15,467 bases of DNA from Gemmatimonadales bacterium (GTDB taxonomy: Bacteria; Gemmatimonadota; Gemmatimonadetes; Gemmatimonadales; GWC2-71-9), in the NCBI GenBank assembly GCA_025929805.1, contig JAICPP010000054.1, positions 1-15,467 of the forward strand, written 5' to 3'. Shown here one piece after another: positions 1 through 7,528 of the stretch. How positions within the stretch are numbered: position 1 is the stretch's first letter; each line of letters starts with the position of its first letter. A program made the translations under genes and the position numbers. The notes beneath the pieces were generated by a model. That model was not told where the DNA came from, did no database searches, and saw nothing but the letters and a program-made list of their open reading frames with translations.

Positions 1-807
1 GATCTGCCGCGCGGTGGGGCGGCGCATCGAGTAGGTGCCGGGATCGGTCTCGGTGTCGGACGCGCGGATGAAGCGCTCCGCGCCGCGGGTCCAGGTCATG
101 TCGAGTCGGCGGTAAAGGTCGGGGAAGCGGCTCAGCGGATCGGCGCAGAGCCACTCGTACGCCACGATGACCCGGGCCTTCCCGGCCTCGGTCTGCCGGT
201 GAACGACGTGAACCGTGGCGGCCCACAGGGCCCCGGCGCGCTCCCAGAAGGTGTCGGCGCGGGCCATGAGGTCCGCGAAGGGCGCGAGATGGTCCGCGAC
301 CAGTCGGGGATTCTCGAGGAGAGAGCGCGGGTCCGGCTCCCACCCCAGCCGCCGCCAGCTCTCGAACTGTCCGCAGGGATGCCGCAGCAGGAACACCTGT
401 CGCGCCCGGGGAAAATGGGCGGTGAACCAGGCCAGGTTCAAGTTCGCGTTGACCAGCTTCACCAACACGTGGCGCTTGCGGAAGAATAGGACCGGGAAGC
501 GCTGGGCGACACGCAGCCCGCGGCCCCCGCCGAGAGCGGCGATCAGGGGTCCCGGGTCCTCCCTCATGGTGAAGCGGGTGGCGAGCCGCCCGGTCAGGGC
601 GCGGGTCATCAGGCTGCGATAGGCGGGGTCGTCGTGGTCGGCGGTGAGATACAGGGTGCGGAAGCGATCCTCCGCCTCGGGCACCATGTCCACGTTGTCG
701 GGCTCGCGGTAGTAGGTGAATCCGCGGGCGAAGGACAGGCTCTTCGCGAGCCAGCTGGTGCCGCTTCGGGGGAATCCCGCGACGATGACGCACCGCCGTT
801 GCTGCAT
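1..807 (-). CDS. Sulfotransferase family protein, C-terminus cut by window edge
   Basis: The minus-strand frame is open from an ATG at 807 to the window edge, giving 269 residues with no stop seen. The N-terminus reads CVIVAGFPRSGTSWLAKSL (residues 6-24). This is the 5'-phosphosulfate-binding loop of PAPS-dependent sulfotransferases, with the typical FPRSGTSWL wording. A second segment, FLLRHPCGQFESWRR, places Arg142 and Ser150 where the family's 3'-phosphate-binding Arg and Ser lie. Members transfer sulfate from PAPS to hydroxyl or amine groups of carbohydrates, lipids or small molecules; the acceptor cannot be read from this sequence. Immediately upstream of the ATG is a purine stretch (AAAGGCGGAAG) that serves as a modest ribosome site. 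The frame stays open further upstream, but no better start is seen. The family call is firm and the substrate unknown. Confidence 0.85.
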   Translation of the reverse strand, partial: MQQRRCVIVAGFPRSGTSWLAKSLSFARGFTYYREPDNVDMVPEAEDRFRTLYLTADHDDPAYRSLMTRALTGRLATRFTMREDPGPLIAALGGGRGLRVAQRFPVLFFRKRHVLVKLVNANLNLAWFTAHFPRARQVFLLRHPCGQFESWRRLGWEPDPRSLLENPRLVADHLAPFADLMARADTFWERAGALWAATVHVVHRQTEAGKARVIVAYEWLCADPLSRFPDLYRRLDMTWTRGAERFIRASDTETDPGTYSMRRPTARQI

Positions 808-837
808 GCGCTTCCGCCTTTGGGGGACCGGGACGGG

Positions 838-866
838 GACCCGTCGTGGACGAGGACCCGTCGTGG
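838..866. repeat. Short tandem direct repeat
   Basis: The 12-mer GACCCGTCGTGG occurs at 838-849 and again at 855-866, separated by five bases. It lies between the sulfotransferase start and the stop of the next minus-strand gene. It is probably a slippage product; no function is evident. Confidence 0.6.
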
Positions 867-887
867 CTCAGTGAATCGGGCGGCTGG

Positions 888-1172
888 TCAGGAGTCCAAC
901 GGGGGCGAGGTGGTCGGCCTCTCGGGCCGCGGCGACGGCCGATCGGTGCGGCGGGTGAGTCTTGCGGGCCCTTGCCTGAGAGTGTCGCCCCGGAACACGA
1001 AGTGGGCGTCCGAGGGAACGCGCCCCTGAGCGCGCCACTGCGGTGAGCCGTGCCGCAGGTGATCCAGCACCAGATCCGTAAGCTCGTCCGCCGCATACCA
1101 CTGACCGGCCCTCAAGGAGGGATACCAGTCCTGGAATTCGGGACGCAGCATGCCTTCGCGACGGGTGCGCAT
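888..1172 (-). CDS. Small hypothetical protein, family A copy 1
   Basis: I do not recognise a named domain. The 94-residue product carries the pattern LRPEF..WYPSL..G.W near the start and SDAHFVFRGD later, followed by an Arg/Pro-rich tail. The same layout occurs in two other minus-strand genes of this window (6856-7113 and 7132-7344), so this is one of three paralogues. The shared skeleton is [RK]P-x5-YP-L, a Trp about six residues on, an A/L-rich helix, then RV-x4-HFxFRGG. The start at 1172 was chosen because AGGAG lies nine bases upstream. The longer ATG at 1229 lacks a ribosome site and adds residues absent from the paralogues. No signal peptide or membrane segment is visible, so it is probably cytosolic. 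Coding status is supported mainly by the paralogy. Confidence 0.7.
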   Translation of the reverse strand: MRTRREGMLRPEFQDWYPSLRAGQWYAADELTDLVLDHLRHGSPQWRAQGRVPSDAHFVFRGDTLRQGPARLTRRTDRPSPRPERPTTSPPLDS

Positions 1173-1429
1173 CCGCTCGATCTCCTGAGGGTAGGCCACC
1201 CTGGGAAGGGTAGGGGGTCCCCGCACCATCCAGCCGTGAGAGAGGTCACCGCACCGCAGGTTCCAATCTCAGGGCCACGCCGTGCGCGGACGGTCGAGCC
1301 CGAGACGGGGCAGGATGAACTCGCGCAGCGCCGGCGTAGAACGTCGGCTCCGTCCTGGCGTCTCTTCGCATGACGTCGGTCACGTCGCCGCCGGTGCCTT
1401 CAGCTTCGCGTCGATGGTCGCGGTCGTGT
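1173..1429. other. Intergenic, no gene supported
   Basis: There is no convincing gene between the zinc-finger gene and family A copy 1. On the minus strand a short open stretch ends ALREFILPRLGLDRPRTAWP-stop near 1285. It reads like a plausible protein C-terminus, but it is open for only about 30 codons and has no start codon with a ribosome site. It may be a gene relic. Confidence 0.4.
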
Positions 1430-1711
1430 TCACCGCGGCGTCGGCGCGGGCTCGAACATCACTTCGTCCACGTAGCACCAGCCCCAGTCCTCGCGGGGCT
1501 CGAAGCTGCGGATGATGGGGTGCTTCGTCCTGTGAAAATGCTTCGTAGCGTGCTTGCCGGCCGAGTTGTCGCAGCAGCCGACGTGGCCGCACTCGAGACA
1601 GAGTCGCAGGTGCACCCATTGCCCGCCCGCCTGAAGACATTCCTCGCATCCCTCCGGCGTGCGGGGAGTGACGTCCCGCACTTCGGTGAGGTGCTTGCAC
1701 TGCGTGGTCAT
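1430..1711 (-). CDS. UBP-type zinc finger protein
   Basis: The 93-residue product is essentially one ZnF-UBP domain. Candidate zinc ligands are Cys5, His7, Cys22, Cys25, Cys38, Cys41, Cys46, His54, His58, His60 and His64, in the order CxH, CxxC, CxxC, then the GKHATKHFHRTKHP His cluster. In eukaryotes this fold binds the free C-terminus of ubiquitin. Bacteria have stand-alone versions of unknown role, so ubiquitin binding should not be assumed here. The start is well set: GAGGGAGGGA sits just upstream of the ATG at 1711. The neighbours on the same strand are a copper-radical oxidase upstream (about 200 bases away) and a small family A gene downstream. No functional link to either is evident. 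Confidence 0.88.
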   Translation of the reverse strand: MTTQCKHLTEVRDVTPRTPEGCEECLQAGGQWVHLRLCLECGHVGCCDNSAGKHATKHFHRTKHPIIRSFEPREDWGWCYVDEVMFEPAPTPR

Positions 1712-1916
1712 TTTTCCCTCCCTCGCTGCACTCGAGACTTGCTACGCCGCGGCCCGTCCTGTCCGCAGGGTGGCGTATTGGCCCCCGCCGGTCAATAGTG
1801 GCGTCGCAACGCTGCACCTGGCACTACGGCCACAGATCCATCCGCACCAGGCGCATCCACCAGAACGTCCCGCTGGAATCCCCTGTCGGCCGAGGAAGGC
1901 TGGCTCCGCCCGGATT

Positions 1917-3416
1917 CTACGGGCCGACGGTCACCATCTTCGCGACCGAAGGGACGCCCGCGCCATTGATCAAGAAGAGCATGTAAGGTCCGGGCGGCGC
2001 CAAGGCGCCTCTGGCCGGTGCCACCGTGGTGAGGGTCGTGGAGTTGGTCGCCTTCACGGCTAGAGGATAGATGAGCTGGCTCTGGTTGAACCCATGGGTG
2101 ACCGAGGACAGCCGAATCAAGGTGCCCCGGCTGATGGAACTCGCATTCGGCGTCTGGATCGTGAACGACTGCCCGTAGGAGAGGCGCGACGGCGCCGAGG
2201 TGATGCTCGGCCGCGGGGCAAGGCTGCCATCGGCCTTGAACAGGTAGGGCGGCGTGAACACTTGCGCCGAGCGCTCGCTGTTCGCAAAGGCGATCCCACC
2301 TCCTTCGCCGCTCCCGGTCGAGAGCACCCTGCCGTTGGGCAACAGGATCGCCGACGAGTGGTAGGTTCGGTTGCGGCTCTCCGAGGCCAAGGTGGTCCAG
2401 GACTCGGTCGTCGGGTTCCAGAGTTCAGCGGCGCGAACGGCGGCTGCCTGGTTGTTGAAGCCGGCTCCCCTGGTTCCGCCTGTGACCAGCACACTGCCGT
2501 CGGCCAGGATGGTGGCGTTCAAGTGGCGGCGCGGGAATGCCATCGGCGGCACGGTGCGCCAGGAAGGGGCGCTCTGGTTGAGATCGATTACCTCCGCCGA
2601 GGCAGTAGGTGGAAAGAGAGTGTCGCGCGCGAGGACACTGTCCACGCCACCGCCTACATAGAGGATCTTCCCGGGTGCGTACATCACCGCCGATCCAAGC
2701 TTCCTGCCCACGACCTCCCGCCTGTCCACCGGACTCCACTGACCCGTCCCGCTGACGTCCAGATAGGCGGAGGTCGGTGTGAATCCGGCGAGGAACACCT
2801 TGCCGTTCGGCGCGACGAACATCGCCGGATAGAAGGGATTGGGAATGGCCAGCGGGGCCGTCGTCAGCCGGCGCCATCCGCCGCCGGATCGTACTTCGGG
2901 GATCCTGACCACCGCCCTGGCCGTGTCGTGTCCCGACACGACCAGAACGCCGCCGCCGGGCAGGGTGGTGGCGGTCGGGTAGTAGCGGCCTTGGGCCATC
3001 GAGGCGGGGGTGCTCCACGTCCTGGTCGAGGGGTCGAAGATCGTGGCATAGCGCAGGCCTCGGGTGCCCGGACTGGTTCCTCCCACGACCAGAAGCCTGC
3101 CATCGGAGAGGAAGGTGTGACCGGTGCAGTAGATCCTGAACGGCTTTGGGGCCACCGGAGTGAAGCCGGCACTCGCGCTCCAGAGGTAGGCACCCTTCTG
3201 GTCACCCCACAGCAGCACTTTGCCGGTTCGCAGCAGGTGCACGTGCACCGCGACTGACGGCGTCGTGAACACCGGCCCCCAGCGGCCCGTGGTGGCTGCG
3301 GTGCTCGCGGCAACTGAGGTCGATGGCTCGGTGACGCCAGGTGCGTCGTGACACGCGTAGATGACCAGCGATCCGAGTCCGAGCAGGCCTAGGGTCAGCA
3401 GTGCCAGGGGCTTCAT
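1917..3416 (-). CDS. Galactose/glyoxal oxidase-like copper-radical oxidase, predicted lipoprotein
   Basis: The 499-residue protein has a seven-bladed kelch-type propeller followed by the DUF1929 C-terminal domain (PPGPYMLFLINGAGVPSVA near the end). The family uses one copper and a Tyr-Cys cross-linked radical to oxidise alcohols or aldehydes to aldehydes or acids with release of hydrogen peroxide. The needed residues align: Cys97 in FRIYCTGHTFLSDGR, Tyr146 in GRYYPT, Tyr352-His353 in RTYHSS, and His441 in VTHGFNQSQ. The N-terminus is a signal peptide ending VIYAC, with Cys22 as probable lipidation site (Tyr at -2 is unusual), so it is likely periplasmic or surface-anchored. The ATG at 3416 has GAGGAGGG five bases upstream and directly precedes the signal peptide. 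The upstream ATG at 3491 would bury that signal, so it is rejected. Substrate unknown. Confidence 0.9.
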   Translation of the reverse strand: MKPLALLTLGLLGLGSLVIYACHDAPGVTEPSTSVAASTAATTGRWGPVFTTPSVAVHVHLLRTGKVLLWGDQKGAYLWSASAGFTPVAPKPFRIYCTGHTFLSDGRLLVVGGTSPGTRGLRYATIFDPSTRTWSTPASMAQGRYYPTATTLPGGGVLVVSGHDTARAVVRIPEVRSGGGWRRLTTAPLAIPNPFYPAMFVAPNGKVFLAGFTPTSAYLDVSGTGQWSPVDRREVVGRKLGSAVMYAPGKILYVGGGVDSVLARDTLFPPTASAEVIDLNQSAPSWRTVPPMAFPRRHLNATILADGSVLVTGGTRGAGFNNQAAAVRAAELWNPTTESWTTLASESRNRTYHSSAILLPNGRVLSTGSGEGGGIAFANSERSAQVFTPPYLFKADGSLAPRPSITSAPSRLSYGQSFTIQTPNASSISRGTLIRLSSVTHGFNQSQLIYPLAVKATNSTTLTTVAPARGALAPPGPYMLFLINGAGVPSVAKMVTVGP

Positions 3417-3740
3417 CGTGCCCTCCTCGGAGTCGGACTGTGGACGTGACGCAGTGTTCTGGCTGCCTTGGTCAGGCGCGGGGAACGTCACGAACCATGC
3501 AGCATGGCCCTCAAGCCGATATCAAGTAGCAGGGCTCCGGGACGATATGGACGGCAATCTTCTGAACCAAGAATCCGGGACCCAACCATCAACCGCTATC
3601 CCCGCGAGCTGGAATCCAACGTTACTGAGACGCCAAGGCTCACGCCCTTTCGTTGCGTTTCCCATGGTGTTCAGGTAGGCTTCAGGCCTACCTCCCGCGC
3701 GCCTGCCACGCCCGGACGTCTTCCCGGGACCAAGGTTCAC
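3417..3740. promoter_or_regulatory. Divergent intergenic region between oxidase and receiver genes
   Basis: This 324-base stretch has no gene I can support. It separates the minus-strand oxidase from the plus-strand receiver, so promoters for both should lie here. No strong -35/-10 pair is convincing by eye. The clearest structure is the perfect hairpin at 3673-3693, listed separately. Confidence 0.5.
3673..3693. repeat. Perfect 8-bp inverted repeat upstream of receiver gene
   Basis: AGGTAGGC, a five-base loop TTCAG, then GCCTACCT form a perfect hairpin or dyad ending 47 bases before the receiver ATG at 3741. No T-run follows, so it is not an intrinsic terminator on the plus strand. It could be an operator or a 5'-leader stem. 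Confidence 0.6.
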
Positions 3741-4142
3741 ATGCAGCCCGCCACCCTCGGCCTCGATGACAGGCCGCGCATCGTCGTTGCTGACGAGGAC
3801 CCTTCTATGGTCCGATTCGTGTTGCAGATCCTTCGCAAAGACGGTAACGCCGTATTCCACGCCTACGATTCCCACTCTGCTGTCCAGTTGGCCTTCTCGC
3901 TCGACCGGTGCGATCTCCTGATCAGCAATTCCCGAGTAGAAGGCGTGCCGGAAATCGACCTGATTCACCAGCTCCGAAGGCGTCTGCCCACCCTGCCCAT
4001 CCTCTACATGGCCAACATCGGGCGTTCCACACCGGAGTTGGAGGCCCAGTTGCCTCCTGATGTGCCGATCCTACGCGAGCCGTTCACGGCGGAGGAACTG
4101 CGGGCGGCCGTTCGGCAGTTCATACCCGATGGGCGGCACTGA
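3741..4142 (+). CDS. Stand-alone receiver-like protein lacking the phospho-acceptor Asp
   Basis: The 133-residue protein covers one CheY-like receiver fold. The acidic pair is present as Asp18-Glu19 (IVVADEDPSM). The phospho-acceptor Asp is replaced by Asn63 (DLLISNSRVEG, where family members read DLVLLDVRMPG). The conserved Ser/Thr is Ala91 (PILYMANIG) and the conserved Lys is Glu113 (ILREPFTAEEL). With three of the switch residues gone it should not be phosphorylated in the usual way and is best called a pseudo-receiver. The ATG at 3741 has only a weak AAGG upstream; the longer frame upstream is not receiver-like. It lies 161 bases before a hybrid histidine kinase on the same strand, so an interaction with that kinase is plausible but unproven. 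It resembles the broken receiver at 9965-10353, including the Lys-to-Glu change. Confidence 0.85.
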   Translation: MQPATLGLDDRPRIVVADEDPSMVRFVLQILRKDGNAVFHAYDSHSAVQLAFSLDRCDLLISNSRVEGVPEIDLIHQLRRRLPTLPILYMANIGRSTPELEAQLPPDVPILREPFTAEELRAAVRQFIPDGRH

Positions 4143-4303
4143 GCAGGTCTCCAGCTGGGCCAAGCACGTGCTTGCCCTTCCTGGGTGGACGCAGCAACGG
4201 ATCGACTGTACAATCCTCCTGCTCCCTGGACGCAGCACCATCTGAGAGCCTGCTGATGTAGCCCGGTACCTCACCCGTAAGTTTCGATAGCCGTTCGCCC
4301 GTC

Positions 4304-6679
4304 ATGCCCAAGTCTTCCCAACCCGAGCATCCGCCGGTCGGCCTGCGCGCCCTGCGCTCCGGGCCAGCCTTGACCATTGCCCTTGCTCTCATCATCGCCG
4401 CACTCGCGTCCTCCCCCTTCGCGGTACCTGCACCGACGATCTTTCTGCTGATCACGGTGGTGTACGCCGTTGCGCTCGGGGGCTGGAGGGCGGGACTGGC
4501 CAGCACCTTGGTCGCGCTCGTCTATCTCGGGTGGCTGCTCACCGATGCCGGCCGCATGGCCCAGTACCAACCGCTCAATCGGACCTTTCTCACGGTGGGG
4601 GGAGTCGCCTTGCCGCTCGCGCTGCTCGCCGGGTTGGTGCTGCACCAGATCCTTCAGCGCGAGCGTGCCGTGGAGTGGAAGCGAGCGGCGAGCAAGGCAT
4701 TTGAGGCGGGAGAAGCGGAATCCGAGGCCCAGGGCCATCAACGGTTCCGCGTGCTGGTCGAGCAGGTAAGGGACTACGCGATCTTCATGGTAGATCCCGA
4801 AGGTCGCCACACCACGTGGAACGAAGGTGTGCTGCGGCTGCTCGGCTACGACGAACGCGAGTTCCTGGGCCAGCCCGGCGCGATCCTGTTCACGCCCGAG
4901 GATCGAGCACGCGGCGAGTACGAGCGTGAACTGCGCACTGCGGCCCAGGAGGGCCGCGCCTCTGACGACCGCTGGCTGATGCGCAAGGACGGTAGCCGCT
5001 TCTGGGCGACTGGCCTCACGGCGCGGCTCAACGACAGCACGGGGAAGCTCATCGGCTTCAGCAAGGTGTTCCGGGACCGGACAGACGAGAAGGAGGCACA
5101 CGACCGACTGCAGGAGAGCGAGGAGCGGCTCCGTGTTGCCCTGCGGGCGGCCCGAATGGGGATCTGGCGCTGGCACCTGCCAAGTAATACCCAGCGCGTG
5201 GATGGCAACATGGCCCAGCTGCTGGGATTAGGAGATGGGGAGGTCGTCGAGAGCTACGAGCAGTTCCGGGAGCACATTCACCCCGACGACCGGGAACGGG
5301 TTGACGCCGCATTCGCCCAAGCGGCCCAGGACGGCGGGGACTTGCATCTGGAGTTCCGGGTGATCTGGCCCGACGGGACTGTCCGCTGGCTCTCCGATCA
5401 TGGTGAGGTCATTCGCGACGGCTCGGGATCACCGGAGTATCTCACCGGAGCCGCCGTTGACGTGACGGAGCGGAAGCTGGCGGAGGAGCGCTTGATAGAG
5501 GCCCAGCGCATGGATGCGGTGGGACATCTTGCGGGGGGAATCGCCCACGAAATCAACAACATGATGACGGTTGTCCTGGGCTTCAGCAGCCTGCTGCTGG
5601 ACACGCTCCGGGACGAGGCGCGCGCCGCAGAAGTGCGTCAGATTCACCGGGCTGCTACCCGCGCAGCGACGATCACAAGTCAGCTCCTGGCCTTCAGTCG
5701 CCGTCAGCAGCTTCTCCCCCAGGTGTTGGACATCAACGGTTTGGTCCAGGGCGCTGCGCACATGCTGCGCCGAGTCATGGGCGAGGACAAAGTCTTCGTA
5801 TTGGACCTGGCTGAAGATTCCGGCCATGTACGGGCAGACCGGGGGCAGCTGGAGCAAGCGCTGCTGAATCTCACGCTGAATGCTCGGGACGCCATGCCCC
5901 ATGGCGGCACGTTCACGATCAGAACCCGGAGCGTGACTCTTCCGAGTCAAGACACCGACTTTCCTCACCAGAGTGAGCTGCCGTCGGGCAACTACGTCCA
6001 CATCAGCGTGAGTGATACCGGACATGGCATGGATGCCGCCACCCGGGCCCGTATCTTCGAGCCTTTCTTCACGACGAAGCCGATCGGGCAAGGGTCTGGG
6101 CTGGGCCTGGCGACGGTCTTCGGTATCGTGCGTCAAAGCGGGGGAACCCTGCGACTGCGCAGCAGTCCCGGTAAGGGGGCGACGTTCAGCATCTACCTGC
6201 CTCAAGTGGAGGCCGAGCCCAGGCCAGCCACCGAGAAGCGTGAGATGTCTCGGGGAGAGGGTGGTACCGGCACCATACTCGTGGTGGAAGACGAGGCGCA
6301 GGTGCGGGAGTTCACTTGCCAGTCGCTCCGAGCCCATGGGTTTCAATGCGTGGAGGCAGCCAATGGGGTGGAGGCGCTCGACATCGTGCGGGAGAGCGGG
6401 GAGACCATCAAGGCCGTAGTGACCGATGTGGTGATGCCCGGGCTTGGTGGGGGAGCACTGGCGAAGCGGCTGGCCGATACCCGGCCAACGCTGCCCGTAC
6501 TCTTCACGAGCGCCTACAGCGCGGACGAGGTAGTGCGTCGTGGGCTGATCAAGGCAGATGCACCTTTCCTCCAGAAGCCGTTCAGCCCGGAGGCGCTGGT
6601 CGCGAAGCTGCAGGACCTCTCCGGCCGCAGTCTCACCGGCCGGGAAATGAGTGAGCCGCATCGTGCGCGGGACACTTGA
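4304..6679 (+). CDS. Membrane hybrid sensor histidine kinase (PAS-PAS-HisKA-HATPase-REC)
   Basis: The 791-residue protein begins with about four hydrophobic segments (residues 22-40, 44-58, 62-80, 96-116), resembling the KdpD/DUF4118-like membrane sensor layout. PAS 1 spans about 147-262 (RVLVEQVRDYAIFMVDPEG) and PAS 2 about 275-395 (PAS_3 style, HIHPDDR). The HisKA H-box GGIAHEINNMM carries phospho-His415. The ATPase has N-box LNLTLNARDAM (Asn526), G1 DTGHGM (Asp571), F-box FEPFFTT and G2 GQGSGLGLA. A C-terminal receiver (about 657-772) has Glu-Asp at ILVVEDE, acceptor Asp708 (VVTDVVMPG), Ser736 and Lys758 (LQKPFSP). All catalytic residues look intact, so phosphate should pass from His415 to Asp708. 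No DNA-binding output is attached, so the signal must leave through another protein. The ATG at 4304 lacks an obvious ribosome site. Confidence 0.95.
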   Translation: MPKSSQPEHPPVGLRALRSGPALTIALALIIAALASSPFAVPAPTIFLLITVVYAVALGGWRAGLASTLVALVYLGWLLTDAGRMAQYQPLNRTFLTVGGVALPLALLAGLVLHQILQRERAVEWKRAASKAFEAGEAESEAQGHQRFRVLVEQVRDYAIFMVDPEGRHTTWNEGVLRLLGYDEREFLGQPGAILFTPEDRARGEYERELRTAAQEGRASDDRWLMRKDGSRFWATGLTARLNDSTGKLIGFSKVFRDRTDEKEAHDRLQESEERLRVALRAARMGIWRWHLPSNTQRVDGNMAQLLGLGDGEVVESYEQFREHIHPDDRERVDAAFAQAAQDGGDLHLEFRVIWPDGTVRWLSDHGEVIRDGSGSPEYLTGAAVDVTERKLAEERLIEAQRMDAVGHLAGGIAHEINNMMTVVLGFSSLLLDTLRDEARAAEVRQIHRAATRAATITSQLLAFSRRQQLLPQVLDINGLVQGAAHMLRRVMGEDKVFVLDLAEDSGHVRADRGQLEQALLNLTLNARDAMPHGGTFTIRTRSVTLPSQDTDFPHQSELPSGNYVHISVSDTGHGMDAATRARIFEPFFTTKPIGQGSGLGLATVFGIVRQSGGTLRLRSSPGKGATFSIYLPQVEAEPRPATEKREMSRGEGGTGTILVVEDEAQVREFTCQSLRAHGFQCVEAANGVEALDIVRESGETIKAVVTDVVMPGLGGGALAKRLADTRPTLPVLFTSAYSADEVVRRGLIKADAPFLQKPFSPEALVAKLQDLSGRSLTGREMSEPHRARDT

Positions 6680-6763
6680 AGCGGCTTAAGACCACCACCG
6701 CGCACCGGGTCGCGAACATGCGCCCTTATCCCCGGGACCCCTACTTGAGTGAGTGAGAGCGGG

Positions 6764-6793
6764 CTCCTGGCCAGCGTTAGAAGCTGGCCTGGA
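6764..6793. repeat. Hairpin downstream of hybrid kinase gene
   Basis: GGCCAGC (6769-6775), loop GTTAGAA, GCTGGCC (6783-6789) is a perfect 7-bp stem, extended outward past one T-T mismatch by three more pairs. It lies about 90 bases after the kinase stop. No T-run follows, so a classical intrinsic terminator is not supported; it may still end or protect the transcript. Confidence 0.55.
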
Positions 6794-6855
6794 CCCTCCC
6801 ACGAGGAGGACTGCTGTGACTCAGATGCAGGGGACCGTCCCCGCCACACGCTGAG

Positions 6856-7113
6856 CTAGATCACCGGATCCGTTCGACGTGTCCGGGCAATCCGCGGCCG
6901 GTTGCCGTGGTTCCCGCCCCGGAATTCAAAGTGCTCCTTGGCCAGCACTCGGTCGCTCAACATGTAGCCCGGGCTGGGCCGCAGCAGGTGTTCGGTTAGC
7001 ATTTGCTCGGCAAGCGCGGCCGCATCTTGCCACACACCGGGCTCAAGCCCCGGGTACAACGCGGCGAACTCCGGCCGCAGCCGCGCCTCTCGCACCTCTG
7101 CCTGCTCGCCCAC
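6856..7113 (-). CDS. Small hypothetical protein, family A copy 2
   Basis: This 85-residue protein starts at GTG 7113, which is preceded by AGGGGGA at good spacing. It contains RLRPEFAALYPGLEPGVW, an Ala/Leu-rich helical middle, and VLAKEHFEFRGGN, then a basic tail RTRRTDPVI. It aligns along its length with the gene at 888-1172, and the tails share LTRRTDRP / RTRRTDPV, so these two are close paralogues. It lies 18 bases downstream of family A copy 3 on the same strand, which indicates a two-gene transcript produced by tandem duplication. No export signal or known catalytic motif is visible. Function unknown. Confidence 0.75.
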   Translation of the reverse strand: MGEQAEVREARLRPEFAALYPGLEPGVWQDAAALAEQMLTEHLLRPSPGYMLSDRVLAKEHFEFRGGNHGNRPRIARTRRTDPVI

Positions 7114-7131
7114 CGGGTCCCCCTGAGCACT

Positions 7132-7344
7132 CTAATGGACCTCTGCCGTCCCTCCCCTGCGAAACATGAAGTCCCGATCCGAGAGCACCCGATCGATGCG
7201 ATCCACGGTCTCCGCCGGGATGCCGCGATACCTCGCCACCAGCTCGGCAAGCCGGCGGGCTGTAGTCCACATGCGAGCGGGCAGATAGGGGTAGGACTCT
7301 GCGGCGGAGGGCTTAAGTGCTGCTTCTAGAACAGGTTGCGACAT
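7132..7344 (-). CDS. Small hypothetical protein, family A copy 3
   Basis: The 70-residue product starts at ATG 7344 with a weak GGGAA upstream. It keeps the family skeleton in diverged form: ALKPSAAESYPYLPARMW, then RRLAELVARYRG, then IDRVLSDRDFMFRRGG, and it ends shortly after. Compared with the other two copies it lacks the basic C-terminal tail and has Arg before the Gly pair in the final motif. It is the first gene of a likely two-gene unit with copy 2 (gap 18 bases). Charged, no membrane segment, function unknown. Confidence 0.75.
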   Translation of the reverse strand: MSQPVLEAALKPSAAESYPYLPARMWTTARRLAELVARYRGIPAETVDRIDRVLSDRDFMFRRGGTAEVH

Positions 7345-7528
7345 AGAGCATGTTCCCAGGGCTCAGGTCATCCTCTTCCCATGACGCTTCCAGCCTTAGC
7401 CTATGCCGGCACCTCGCTTGAAGATGTGAGGCGGCCCACTTTCATCTGACCTGGAGCGGCGTGAGCCGAAGCGCTCCGCAAGCTGACGATCGTGGGCGAG
7501 CGAGGCCAGCGGGTCCCGCGCCCTGAGC
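7345..7528. other. Intergenic, nothing recognised
   Basis: This 184-base gap lies between the outer-membrane protein stop and the family A pair, all on the minus strand. No gene, RNA or clear terminator is seen. It should hold the promoter of the family A pair. Confidence 0.4.

Noticed and set aside
634..1029. 131-codon plus-strand frame
   Set aside because: It is antisense to the sulfotransferase start and to family A copy 1, both of which have better support.
2094..3257. 387-codon plus-strand open frame
   Set aside because: It is entirely antisense to the copper-radical oxidase, has Arg/Gly-rich low-complexity translation, no ribosome site and no motif. It is a shadow of the real gene's GC-rich codons.
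4271..5176. 301-codon minus-strand open frame
   Set aside because: It is antisense to the kinase's membrane and PAS region. The translation is compositionally biased with no motif, so it is a shadow frame.
5429..6661. 410-codon minus-strand open frame
   Set aside because: It is antisense to the hybrid kinase, whose H, N, G and receiver motifs are all intact. The translation shows no recognisable domain.
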